Positions 32,426 to 40,065 of a stretch of 64,000 nt of DNA are shown piece by piece. The notes under the pieces were generated by a model. That model made no database searches. It saw only the letters and a program-made list of their open reading frames with translations, and was not told the DNA's origin. The translations under genes and the position numbers were made by a program. Position 1 is the stretch's first letter. Each line of letters opens with the position of its first letter. The stretch comes from UBA5796 sp040752455. GTDB lineage: Bacteria; Chloroflexota; Anaerolineae; Anaerolineales; Villigracilaceae. Where the stretch lies: contig JBMOMN010000016.1 of assembly GCA_049324115.1 (NCBI GenBank), positions 62,001-126,000 of the forward strand, written 5' to 3'.

Positions 32426-33688
32426 TTAACCGAACGAGACAGCCATCACGTCATAATACGTCCCGGCTCCGAACCCGTCGAACAGGACGTGGTCGCCCGG
32501 TTTGATGTTGCCGATCTGGCGCAGGAAGGCGATCATGTTCGACGCCGCGCTGACGTTGCCAAAATCGCTCAGCAGCCAGGGCATGGGGAACTGGATGCCC
32601 TCCTTGAGCAGTTGCTTGGCCTTGAGCAGGTTGATCTTGTAGTTGGCGTGATGGACAATGCCCATAACAATGGATTTATCAGACCCCAACTGGCTCATCA
32701 GGGCCTGGTAATCCCGGTAAACGTCGGCCACCACCTGCACACCGGTGCGCACGAACAGCTTGACCATGCCCATCAACCCGGCCATGACGATCGGCGTCCC
32801 GTCTTCGGGTTCGTGCATCAACCCTGCCACCCGAACGTGAGCCGGCGCATCCTGGGAGACTTCGATCAATGATTGGCCCGAAACGCGCTGCCCGGAATGC
32901 GGGTAATACATGTGGACTTCGAGCAACCCGTCTTCGTCGAAGTTTTCGACACTCTTTCCGACCAGGAATTTCATCGTTTCGCCTGGAATGATCCCGATCA
33001 TCCCGGCGCCATTCCCGAACAATTGGAGGGCATTTTTGTCGCGAGCGCGGCTGGTGAAGCGACTCAATCCCTCGATCCCGCCGACCAGGACCTTTTTACC
33101 GCGCAACTCGTCGGCGATGTTCAACTGTCCCGGAGGAGAAAGGGAGGGGTTGAGGGCCAGGTGCAACGCGCCCATCGAACCGTCACAGGCTTTATGGATG
33201 CTGACCTTCAACGCGTCGCCGGAAATGCCGGCGCGTTGGCAAATTTGCGTCACGAAATCGTGGGATACAGGTCCGCTCATCCCGATCAAAACGCCCTGGA
33301 TTTCTGACGGATTCCAGCCGTTGGCGCGGGCGGCTTCCCGCAGGAGGCGCGTCCCCACTTCAAGCTCCAGCTCAAGGTGCTCTTCGTCGGTCAGACTGGG
33401 AATGTGATGCCGGTAATGGAATCCCAGCTCAGAGAGATTCATGATGTCATCTTCCGGCAGAGGTTCGCCGAGTCTCATGCTCACAAATTCGGGCAATTGC
33501 CGGTTATCGTAGCTTTCCCCCCATGCTGCATAGGCGCCTCCAATCCCAAGCTTCGGATTGGTCACGGTCTCTATACCGAAAGGAATACCGTCTCCTATCG
33601 GGAGGATCGTCTTTTGCACATTCGGCCGCTCGTAAAAAGGCAGGGCCTGGGTTTCGCCGGCGTTTTCAGTATTCGTATTTTCTGACAT
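32426..33688 (-). CDS. KAS III (FabH)-like condensing enzyme
   Basis: The 420-residue thiolase-fold protein has the FabH catalytic triad in order: Cys in SIHKACDGSMGALHL (about residue 168), His in GIVHHANYKINLL (about 346) and Asn in FGNVSAASNMIAFL (about 376). FabH joins acetyl-CoA and malonyl-ACP to start fatty acids. This protein is about 90 residues longer, with an N-terminal extension and an insertion near 70-110, so it may instead act in a special lipid, olefin or polyketide pathway. No ACP or other fatty-acid gene is next to it. It converges on glmS. Confidence 0.8.
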   Translation of the reverse strand: MSENTNTENAGETQALPFYERPNVQKTILPIGDGIPFGIETVTNPKLGIGGAYAAWGESYDNRQLPEFVSMRLGEPLPEDDIMNLSELGFHYRHHIPSLTDEEHLELELEVGTRLLREAARANGWNPSEIQGVLIGMSGPVSHDFVTQICQRAGISGDALKVSIHKACDGSMGALHLALNPSLSPPGQLNIADELRGKKVLVGGIEGLSRFTSRARDKNALQLFGNGAGMIGIIPGETMKFLVGKSVENFDEDGLLEVHMYYPHSGQRVSGQSLIEVSQDAPAHVRVAGLMHEPEDGTPIVMAGLMGMVKLFVRTGVQVVADVYRDYQALMSQLGSDKSIVMGIVHHANYKINLLKAKQLLKEGIQFPMPWLLSDFGNVSAASNMIAFLRQIGNIKPGDHVLFDGFGAGTYYDVMAVSFG

Positions 33689-33901
33689 GTTTCACTCTTT
33701 CTTTGATCCTAAAGTTTTCAACTAAAACACCGTTGCAGGCTCAAAGCTACTCTCGAATTGACGGCCCGCATCCACCTTTTGTACCTGTCATACGCCCGCC
33801 GGGCAAGTACACGAATAATATGCTGTTCGCCCTGACAAATGGCATTCCGTTTTTTCCAGCGGATCGCGCAACTTACCCCAGAGGTAATTTATAATCAAGG
33901 C

Positions 33902-34822
33902 ATGGAAGATGAGACAATATTCTGGCTCTTGGACTCGGACCCCAGCATCCGCTGGCAGGTGATGCGCGACCTGCTCGAAACGTCACCGGACGAGTGGCAG
34001 GTCGAACGTCGAAAGGTGGGGACCGAAGGGTGGGGCAAAAGTCTGCTCACGGAGCAAGGCCCGGACGGGAACTGGGGCGGCGGCATTTACTCACCCAAAT
34101 GGATTTCCACAACTTACACCCTCCTGACCCTGCGCCTTTTCGGCTTACCGGCGGGACATCCCCAGGCCCTCAAAGGCTGCGAGAATTTCTTCTTTCGCGG
34201 TCTCGAAAAGGATGGCGGCATCAACCTGTTCAAATCGGTTGATTATAGCGAGACCTGCGTCAACGGGATGATCCTCTCCATCCTGGCATATTTCCGCTTC
34301 CCCGACGAGCGCATTCATAGCGTGACCGGTTACCTGCTCGCCGAGCAAATGGCCGACGGCGGCTGGAACTGCGAGCGCATCAAAGGCGCCACCCATGGCT
34401 CGTTCCACACAACGATCTCTGTACTGGAAGGGCTTCGAGAATATGCGTTCACGTTCCCGCAAGAAGCAGCCAGAATCGAACCCGCCGCAGGGCGCGCTCA
34501 TGAGTTTTTGCTCCAACATCGTTTGTACAAATCCCATCGCAGCGGGAAACCGGCAGATCCGGCCATGACGCGCATGGCCTTTCCCCCGCGCTGGAGATAT
34601 GATTTCATCCGCGCCCTGGATTATTTCCAATCCATAAACGCCGCAAAGGACGACCGGATGCAAGATGCCATGGACTTGCTCGATCAAAAACGCCGGTCCA
34701 ACGGCCTCTGGCCTGCCTACCGCCCCTGGGCTGGACGGGTATTTTTCGAAATGGAAATTACCGGTGAAGACAGTCGCTGGAACACGCTCAGGGCATTGCG
34801 CGTTCTGAAGTGGTGGCATTAG
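33902..34822 (+). CDS. Prenyltransferase/squalene-cyclase-fold protein
   Basis: The 306-residue protein is made of alpha-alpha repeats with QW-type motifs: EQGPDGNWGGG near 52, GLEKDGGINLF near 100 and LAEQMADGGWNCE near 150. This is the (alpha/alpha)6 barrel of squalene cyclases and prenyltransferases. The catalytic DxDD of cyclases is not seen, and the protein is half the length of one, so it is probably not a triterpene cyclase; similar proteins are annotated only by fold. A TATAAT lies 7 nt before the ATG with no upstream ribosome site apart from AAGG, so the mRNA may be almost leaderless. The deaminase gene follows 16 nt later. Confidence 0.7.
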   Translation: MEDETIFWLLDSDPSIRWQVMRDLLETSPDEWQVERRKVGTEGWGKSLLTEQGPDGNWGGGIYSPKWISTTYTLLTLRLFGLPAGHPQALKGCENFFFRGLEKDGGINLFKSVDYSETCVNGMILSILAYFRFPDERIHSVTGYLLAEQMADGGWNCERIKGATHGSFHTTISVLEGLREYAFTFPQEAARIEPAAGRAHEFLLQHRLYKSHRSGKPADPAMTRMAFPPRWRYDFIRALDYFQSINAAKDDRMQDAMDLLDQKRRSNGLWPAYRPWAGRVFFEMEITGEDSRWNTLRALRVLKWWH

Positions 34823-34838
34823 AGTTTGGAGGTCAACC

Positions 34839-35276
34839 ATGCGCCCAAATTGGGACTCTTACTTTATTAAAATCGCCTATGCCGTCTCCGAACGATCCAC
34901 CTGCGACCGGGCCTTTGTCGGATGCGTCCTGGTGCGGGACAAGCGCATTCTAACGACCGGTTTCAATGGCTCGCCAACCGGGCAACCCCACTGCGATGAG
35001 GTTGGTCATTTGATGGCGGACGGGCATTGCGTCAGGACCATCCACGCGGAAACTAACGCCATCATCCAGGCCGCGCTTCACGGGGTCTCGACCAGGGATG
35101 CAACCTGTTATGTGACGCATCTTCCCTGTATCAATTGCACCAAGGCCCTGATCAACGCCGGGATCGTCCGGATCGTGTACAGTCATGCTTACCGGCAGGA
35201 CGAGAATGCCATGGAGTTCTTGAAAGCCGCTCAGATCGAGCTTCATCACCAACCCTTCGACCCGATCGAAAGCTGA
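34839..35276 (+). CDS. dCMP deaminase (ComEB-like)
   Basis: The 145-residue protein converts dCMP to dUMP for thymidylate synthesis, with zinc ligands in HAETNAIIQ (His and proton-shuttle Glu) and LPCINCTKAL (two Cys). An N-terminal NWDSYFIKIAYAVSERSTC is characteristic of dCMP deaminases, and GFNGSPTGQPHC supplies the structural second zinc or substrate loop. GGAGG precedes the ATG. It lies immediately behind the cyclase-fold gene and probably shares its transcript, with no obvious functional link. Cytidine or riboflavin-type deaminases are less similar. Confidence 0.9.
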   Translation: MRPNWDSYFIKIAYAVSERSTCDRAFVGCVLVRDKRILTTGFNGSPTGQPHCDEVGHLMADGHCVRTIHAETNAIIQAALHGVSTRDATCYVTHLPCINCTKALINAGIVRIVYSHAYRQDENAMEFLKAAQIELHHQPFDPIES

Positions 35277-35674
35277 TGCTTTAACCGCGATGTAAAAGCG
35301 CCATTGCGAAAGGAGGGTTTCTTACCGTGCTCAAGGATTCGGCCAGTTTCACCGCCCGCTAAAAACAGAAGAACATGCTTTGAAGGCTTAGTACTTTCGG
35401 ATGGGTTTTGAAATCGTCCTGATATTATCCTTTTATTGACTTGGATTTTTTTTTAACTATAATGATTATGTGTCACATGATACATATTTCACCGCACAGG
35501 TTTCCCCTGCCTTGAACATCGCTCCTCAGGGGATTAACCCAAAGGAGGCACCCGGCAAAGGACCAAAAAGATAAACAGATAGACAAGCAGTTTGTCTTAA
35601 GGTCTGGCACCCCATCGTATCATTACACCTGCCTTTCAGCTTCTTTAAAATCAATCCACCCTGACGGAGGAAAA
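35277..35674. other. Long leader region of the first protease gene
   Basis: No protein gene of useful size is present in these 398 bases. It contains an AAGGAGGG followed by an 11-codon GTG frame (35329-35361), the protease promoter at 35436-35463, an imperfect palindrome TGTGTCACATGATACA at 35468-35483, and an isolated AAAGGAGG at 35541-35548, about 126 nt before the protease start and without any following start codon. The second protease leader has the same isolated AAAGGAGG. Confidence 0.5.
35436..35463 (+). promoter_or_regulatory. Sigma-70-like promoter of secreted protease 1
   Basis: TTGACT (35436-35441) and TATAAT (35458-35463) are separated by 16 bp with a T-rich spacer. Transcription would start near 35470, giving a leader of about 205 nt. 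Confidence 0.75.
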
Positions 35675-36772
35675 ATGCAATCGAAATACTTCAAAGCTGT
35701 CGTTACCCTGCTGCTCATCGCAGTGGTCGCAACGACTCTGAGCCTGCCCGGCCAACCTGCCCTGGCAGGCGAACCCCAGGCCGGCGGCGACCTCGCCATC
35801 ACCTCGACCGATTCCGGCCTGAAGTCTGTCGGCGCTCCCCGCCCCTGGACTGCTGCCGAACTGAAAGCCGCCATCCCCTACCCAATGGCCGACCTGGCGG
35901 CTGACGAAGCTGCCTACTCGGTAGACGCTCTCGCCGGCCCGGACGGCCCCGCCGGCACCATGCCCGGCGCCCGACCCGGCGGCAAGCTGCTCTCGGATGC
36001 GGCCGAACTGGGCGCTGAGGAACTGAGCGGCGTCACACCCCTGGCCTTCTCCTACCCCGCCCCCTTCACCCGCTTCAATGTCGAAAAGATCGCGGCCTAC
36101 ACTGTCTATCCCTTCCGCACAGTCGGCAAGCTGTTCTTCAAGCAGTACGGGACGTCCTACGTCTGCTCGGCCTCGGTCCTCGGCCCGCGCGGCATCGTCA
36201 CCGCCGGTCACTGCGTCCATGCCGGCAACGGCCTGAGCACCGGTTGGTCCACCAACGTGGTCTTCATCCCGGCTTACCGCAACGGGGCAGCCCCCTACGG
36301 CCAGTGGTCGGTACCCGTCCTGCGTACCTTCACCGATTGGTACAATAACGGCGACAACGGCGACTTCGACCACGACTGGGGCGCTGGGGCCATCACCCAG
36401 ATCAAGAACGGCAAGAACATCGGCCAGACGGTCGGCTACCTCGGCTATGCCTGGAACCAGAGCCGCAACCAGGACTGGTGGCTGCTGGGCTACCCGCAGG
36501 CCTCGCCCTTCACCGGCAAGTACATGGTGCTATGCACTTCGGCCTATGCCTACAACAGCCCCTTCTACTCCGGTGGGCCGGCTCCTGTGACGGTCGGTTG
36601 TGACGCCACCGGCGGCACCAGCGGCGGCCCATGGATCAAGAGCTTCGGATCGGGCAACTACGTCAACGGCGTCAACAGCCATCGCGCCACCGCCCGGCCC
36701 AAGGAACTCTCCTCGCCCTACGCCGACGGCAGCACCAAAACCTCCATCTTCGACTGGGCGCGCAACTACTAA
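35675..36772 (+). CDS. Secreted trypsin-like serine protease, copy 1
   Basis: The 365-residue protein has a signal peptide (VTLLLIAVVATTLSL, cleavage probably after ALA at 31) and a pro-region of about 100 residues (AGPDGPAGTMPGARPGGKLL). The chymotrypsin-fold domain (from about 135) has the catalytic His in TAGHC (H179), Asp in FDHDWGAG (D232 or D234) and Ser in TGGTSGGPW (S316). C164/C180 and C287/C309 could form disulfides. It resembles V8/glutamyl-endopeptidase-type enzymes. GGAGG precedes the ATG. A near-identical second copy lies at 37957, with a lipoprotein gene between them. Confidence 0.88.
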   Translation: MQSKYFKAVVTLLLIAVVATTLSLPGQPALAGEPQAGGDLAITSTDSGLKSVGAPRPWTAAELKAAIPYPMADLAADEAAYSVDALAGPDGPAGTMPGARPGGKLLSDAAELGAEELSGVTPLAFSYPAPFTRFNVEKIAAYTVYPFRTVGKLFFKQYGTSYVCSASVLGPRGIVTAGHCVHAGNGLSTGWSTNVVFIPAYRNGAAPYGQWSVPVLRTFTDWYNNGDNGDFDHDWGAGAITQIKNGKNIGQTVGYLGYAWNQSRNQDWWLLGYPQASPFTGKYMVLCTSAYAYNSPFYSGGPAPVTVGCDATGGTSGGPWIKSFGSGNYVNGVNSHRATARPKELSSPYADGSTKTSIFDWARNY

Positions 36773-36795
36773 TCCCAGTAAATTGAAACTCGATC

Positions 36796-36826
36796 AAGCC
36801 AGCCCGCTTAGGGCTGGCTTTTTATT
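36796..36826 (+). terminator. Intrinsic terminator of protease 1
   Basis: AGCCAGCCC and GGGCTGGCT pair around CGCTTA-type loop bases and are followed by TTTTTATT. It lies about 25 nt after the stop. Confidence 0.9.
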
Positions 36827-36913
36827 CACTGAACCTTCCAAATCCTGCGGAACAAAAAACTTCTTGATGGCGTCGTTCGATTACCTACAAAAGGCATTTG
36901 GAAAGGAGTTACT

Positions 36914-37624
36914 ATGAAAACCAAGTTTATTGTTTTCGTTTTGATCTTGAGCATTGGCCTCGCAGCTTGTGCGCCTCCTGGGGGCTGGGAAGCGTTAAGC
37001 AGCGGAGATAATCCTAATGGTCCGGGGAGCGAACCGCTTTTATCCGGCCCCGCCCAGGAGGGCGATGACGGCAGCGCCATAGACAATTCCGGGACCGTCT
37101 ATCCACCCGGCCCGGCCAATTCCGATCCGGGGGAAAGCGCCGGGAGCGAATCCGGCTCTGGCGATGACACAGCAGGTTTGCCTGAGGAGGAAGTTCCTGT
37201 GAATTGGATAGCCTACACTGACCCGAACTTCGGGTTTTCGCTTCAATACCCTGATATTTACACCATCCTGTCAGAACCGCAAAACTTTTCGGACATCGCG
37301 CCGTCCATGATCGGTCGTTGGCGCCTGCTCGATTCGTCGTTGGCCAACAGCGATGTTGCAGATTTGGAACCGCCGAAATTCAGCATCGAGATCTATGCGA
37401 ACGACGAAGGATTCTCATTGAATGAATGGATGGATGCAAATCTGCCCGGTGGAGACAAAGAAAGCGTCGAAATTGACGGCGCAAACTGCACGAAGCTGAC
37501 CCGGCAAGCATTGTTGGCTCCGAATCAGTTTATCGTGTGCGAATATGGCGGCAATATGTACAAATTTACACCGCTCGGCCTGTATTCTGAAGAAATTCTG
37601 GCTTCGTTCAACTTCGGCCAGTAA
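36914..37624 (+). CDS. Lipoprotein of unknown function between two proteases
   Basis: The 236-residue protein has a lipoprotein signal (FVLILSIGLAAC, lipobox LAAC at 17-20) and a Gly/Asp/Ser/Pro-rich linker of about 70 residues. The folded domain starts at PVNWIAYTDPNFGFSLQYPD, a pattern seen in PsbP-like or DUF-type beta domains in lipoproteins of many bacteria, and ends with CEYGGNMYKFTPLGL. Two Cys (about 193 and 215) could pair. GGAG lies 7 nt before the ATG. Its place between two nearly identical secreted proteases suggests a related surface role, but it has its own start and terminator. Confidence 0.65.
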   Translation: MKTKFIVFVLILSIGLAACAPPGGWEALSSGDNPNGPGSEPLLSGPAQEGDDGSAIDNSGTVYPPGPANSDPGESAGSESGSGDDTAGLPEEEVPVNWIAYTDPNFGFSLQYPDIYTILSEPQNFSDIAPSMIGRWRLLDSSLANSDVADLEPPKFSIEIYANDEGFSLNEWMDANLPGGDKESVEIDGANCTKLTRQALLAPNQFIVCEYGGNMYKFTPLGLYSEEILASFNFGQ

Positions 37625-37723
37625 TCTAATCAACCTGACGAGCCAAACAGATCAATAAACCGGGAGCAATGCCAACCGGAAAGTATTAGCGCACCGGTCT
37701 CCAGTCTTTTCCTTTTTTCCAGG

Positions 37724-37755
37724 GACCTGATGAGTCGAATTGTCATCAGGTCCTT
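37724..37755 (+). terminator. Intrinsic terminator of the lipoprotein gene
   Basis: GGACCTGATGA pairs with TCATCAGGTCC around a short loop and is followed by TTCATTGTTAAT. It lies about 100 nt past the lipoprotein stop. Confidence 0.75.
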
Positions 37756-37787
37756 CATTGTTAATATGTGACAAATTCCCTCAAGGG

Positions 37788-37816
37788 TTGACTCAGCAAC
37801 ATGATATCAATACAAT
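37788..37816 (+). promoter_or_regulatory. Sigma-70-like promoter of secreted protease 2
   Basis: TTGACT (37788-37793) and TACAAT (37811-37816) are separated by 17 bp. Transcription would begin near 37823, leaving about 134 nt of leader. Confidence 0.75.
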
Positions 37817-37956
37817 GTAGATGTGGACTTAAGTGAGCAAAGGAGGTGAAAGGACAGAGATACGGCAAATTCAACTTCTTGTTGTATAAGGAAGGATATG
37901 CCTTACCTGCTTCCATAGCGATACATCCATACCCAAATCATCCTGACGGAGGAAAA

Positions 37957-39054
37957 ATGCAATCGAAATACTTCAAAGCTGTCGTTACCCTGCTGCTCAT
38001 CGCAGTGGTTGCAACGACCCTGAGCCTGCCCGGCCAACCTGCCCTGGCAGGCGAACCCCAGGCCGGCGGCGACCTCGCCATCACCTCGACCGATTCCGGT
38101 CTGAAGTCTGTCGGCGCTCCCCGCCCCTGGACCGCTGCCGAACTGAAAGCCGCCATCCCCTATCCGATGGCCGACCTGGCGGCTGACGAAGCCGCCTACG
38201 CTGCCGACGCTCTCGCCGGCCCGGACGGCCCCGCCGGCACCATGCCCGGCGCCCGACCCGGCGGCAAGCTGCTCTCGGATGCGGCCGAACTGGGTGCTGA
38301 AGACCTGGGCGGCGTCACCCCCCTGGCCTTCTCCTACCCCGCCCCCTTCACCCGCTTCAATGTCCAAAAGATTTCGCCATATACAAGGTACCCGTTTAGG
38401 ACCGTTGGCAAGTTGTTCTTCAAGCAGTACGGGGTATCCTACGTCTGCTCGGCTTCGGTCATCGGTCCAAAGGGTATCGTCACCGCCGGTCACTGCGTCC
38501 ACGCCGGCAATGGCCTGAACACCGGCTGGTCCACCAACGTGGTCTTCATCCCGGCTTACCGCAACGGGGCTGCCCCCTACGGCCAGTGGTCGGTACCCGT
38601 CCTGCGCACCTTCACCGACTGGTTCAATAACGGTGACAACGGCGACTTCGACCACGACTGGGGTGCTGGCCGAACAGGCCAGTTGATCAACGGCAAGACC
38701 ATCGGCCAGACGGTCGGCTACCTGGGCTACGCCTGGAACCAGAGCCGCAACCAGGACTGGTGGCTGCTGGGCTACCCGCAGGCCGCCCCCTTCACCGGCA
38801 AGTACATGGTGCTATGCACTTCGGCCTATGCCTACAACAGCCCGTTCTACTCCGGTGGTCCCGCTCCTGTGACGGTCGGTTGTGACGCCACCGGCGGCAC
38901 TAGCGGCGGCCCATGGATCATGAAATTCGGATCCGGCAACTACGTCAACGGCGTCAACAGCCATCGCGCCACGGCCCGCCCCAAGGAACTCTCCTCGCCC
39001 TACGCCGATAGCAACACCAAAACATCCATCTTCGACTGGGCCCGCAAACCGTAA
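37957..39054 (+). CDS. Secreted trypsin-like serine protease, copy 2
   Basis: The 365-residue protein is a paralogue of the protease at 35675, with the same signal peptide, pro-region and catalytic residues (TAGHC, DHDWGAG, TGGTSGGPW). The two differ at scattered positions, with a clear block of change at residues 136-145 (VQKISPYTRYPF against VEKIAAYTVYPF) and another at 238-246. Most of the DNA is nearly identical, including the ribosome site, so the duplication is recent or kept alike by gene conversion. Substitutions do not touch the active site. It has its own promoter and terminator. Confidence 0.88.
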   Translation: MQSKYFKAVVTLLLIAVVATTLSLPGQPALAGEPQAGGDLAITSTDSGLKSVGAPRPWTAAELKAAIPYPMADLAADEAAYAADALAGPDGPAGTMPGARPGGKLLSDAAELGAEDLGGVTPLAFSYPAPFTRFNVQKISPYTRYPFRTVGKLFFKQYGVSYVCSASVIGPKGIVTAGHCVHAGNGLNTGWSTNVVFIPAYRNGAAPYGQWSVPVLRTFTDWFNNGDNGDFDHDWGAGRTGQLINGKTIGQTVGYLGYAWNQSRNQDWWLLGYPQAAPFTGKYMVLCTSAYAYNSPFYSGGPAPVTVGCDATGGTSGGPWIMKFGSGNYVNGVNSHRATARPKELSSPYADSNTKTSIFDWARKP

Positions 39055-39072
39055 CTTGTCTTTTAATAGCTA

Positions 39073-39106
39073 CAAAAATGGTTGCCCTTTATGGGCAGCC
39101 ATTTTT
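39073..39106 (+). terminator. Intrinsic terminator of protease 2
   Basis: AAAATGGTTGCCC pairs with GGGCAGCCATTTT around TTTAT and runs into a T-rich tail. It lies 19 nt after the stop and converges with the regulator gene. Confidence 0.9.
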
Positions 39107-39124
39107 TATTTTCGCGATCCCCTC

Positions 39125-39727
39125 TTACACCCTTCCTGGAAGGATCGCAAAGACACATTGCAGCGCCCCGCCAGACTCGATCTTCGCCGTCTGGCGGACC
39201 TCCTCGCCCAAAAGTTCCTCCAGCAGCGCCGCATCCATCCGGCACAGTTCGGGATACGCCGCGATCACCGCCGAATACGGGCAATGCCCCAGGATCAGGC
39301 GTGGACCCTCCGCCCCGGCCTCCCAGCGGGACTGGTAATGCAGGCTGTTCAAGCGTTCGACCGCCGCCGACAAACGCTTCATCAGCGGCTGGCCGGTTAG
39401 GCCTGGACTTCCGGCCAGCTCCCGTCCGATCCGCGCCAGCACCCGCTCCCGCTCGTCCGGCGGCAATCCATCCAACAAGGCTCCCAGCAGCAGCGCCAGG
39501 TTATCCCCCGCCAGTTTTCCCCCCAGCCGGTAAACCTTCTGCGGACGCCCCTTGCCTCCCCCTTTCCGGCTGACCGCTTCCACCCGCCCATCCGCAGCCA
39601 GGATTCCGAGATGGTGACGGGCGTTCGCCTCGGTCATCCGCAGGGCACGCGCCACATCCCGGGCCGAAGCCGAGCGATTTTTCTCCAGAAAAGCCAATAT
39701 CCGTTGACGCGCTGTTGTCACACTCAT
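39125..39727 (-). CDS. ArsR/SufR-like winged-helix regulator with C-terminal cysteines
   Basis: The 200-residue protein begins with a winged helix-turn-helix (RQRILAFLEKNRSASARDVA, recognition TEANARHHLGIL). A COG2345-type C-terminal region carries Cys in GHCPYSAVIA (about 149), PELCRMD (about 162) and GALQCVFAI (about 190), a spacing that in SufR-type proteins binds an iron-sulfur cluster. It probably represses in a cluster-dependent way. Its start is 6 nt from a perfect palindrome, GTGATTATAATCAC, that contains the -10 box, so it likely autoregulates and may control the divergent iscX-nuo operon. No ribosome site is visible. Confidence 0.82.
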   Translation of the reverse strand: MSVTTARQRILAFLEKNRSASARDVARALRMTEANARHHLGILAADGRVEAVSRKGGGKGRPQKVYRLGGKLAGDNLALLLGALLDGLPPDERERVLARIGRELAGSPGLTGQPLMKRLSAAVERLNSLHYQSRWEAGAEGPRLILGHCPYSAVIAAYPELCRMDAALLEELLGEEVRQTAKIESGGALQCVFAILPGRV

Positions 39728-39730
39728 AAT

Positions 39731-39744
39731 GTGATTATAATCAC
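39731..39744. promoter_or_regulatory. Perfect 14-bp palindrome over the regulator's -10 box
   Basis: GTGATTATAATCAC is self-complementary and includes TATAAT on both strands. On the minus strand this -10 lies 6-7 nt before the regulator ATG, so transcription would start at or next to the start codon. A dimeric repressor bound here would block its own promoter. Confidence 0.65.
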
Positions 39745-39781
39745 TTTTTTATTTTTGAAAATATATTTTTGCGAAATTCGG

Positions 39782-39810
39782 TTGACGCATCCCCCTCCAC
39801 GGGCTATAAT
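39782..39810 (+). promoter_or_regulatory. Sigma-70 promoter of the iscX-nuoB-nuoCD-nuoI operon
   Basis: TTGACG (39782-39787) and TATAAT (39805-39810) are 17 bp apart. Transcription would begin near 39817, 33 nt before iscX. The palindrome at 39731-39744 lies 38 bp upstream of the -35 box. Confidence 0.8.
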
Positions 39811-39849
39811 CCCAAACGAAAACAAAGCATGTTGATTACCGGTAAATTG

Positions 39850-40065
39850 ATGACAGATGACCGACTTGACTGGGAAAGTACTTACGCCATTGCCCTGGCG
39901 CTCAAAAGAGCTTACCCGCATACAAACATCGAAGAAGTGTCCCTCGGCCAGATTTACCGTTGGACGCTTGAACTGCCGGAATTCCAGGATGACCCGTCGC
40001 TCGCCAACGACGACATCCTGTCAGCTATCTACCAGAATTGGTTAGAGGAGATACTCCATGAGTAA
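39850..40065 (+). CDS. iscX: IscX/YfhJ-like iron-sulfur assembly protein
   Basis: The 71-residue acidic protein matches IscX. It begins with a DRLDWESTYAIALALKRAYP helix, then the recognition segment LGQIYRWTLELPEFQDDPSL and the C-terminal ANDDILSAIYQNWLEEI. IscX binds IscS and iron and tunes cluster assembly. No Cys is present, as usual. The ATG at 39850 gives the family length; an ATG seven codons upstream is possible. Its last codons overlap nuoB by 8 bp (CATGAGTAA), so the two are translationally coupled. It is normally found in the isc operon, which makes its place at the head of a complex I operon notable. Confidence 0.85.
   Translation: MTDDRLDWESTYAIALALKRAYPHTNIEEVSLGQIYRWTLELPEFQDDPSLANDDILSAIYQNWLEEILHE

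Larger units (their letters stand above)
37625..37956. other. Leader region of the second protease gene
   Basis: These 332 bases hold no independent gene. They contain the terminator at 37724-37755, the protease promoter at 37788-37816, and an AAAGGAGG at 37839-37846. An open frame from a GTG at 37846 runs into the protease but has no spacing from that AAAGGAGG, so it is unlikely to be translated. The last 19 bases (CTGACGGAGGAAAAATG) are identical to the start of copy 1. Confidence 0.55.

Noticed and set aside
35329..35361. An 11-codon leader frame after AAGGAGGG
   Set aside because: It lies upstream of the identified promoter, and the second copy has no counterpart.
37846..37956. A 37-residue N-terminal extension of protease 2 starting at GTG 37846
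   Set aside because: The GTG overlaps the AAAGGAGG so it cannot be placed by it, and the signal peptide begins at 37957 behind GGAGG, as in copy 1.
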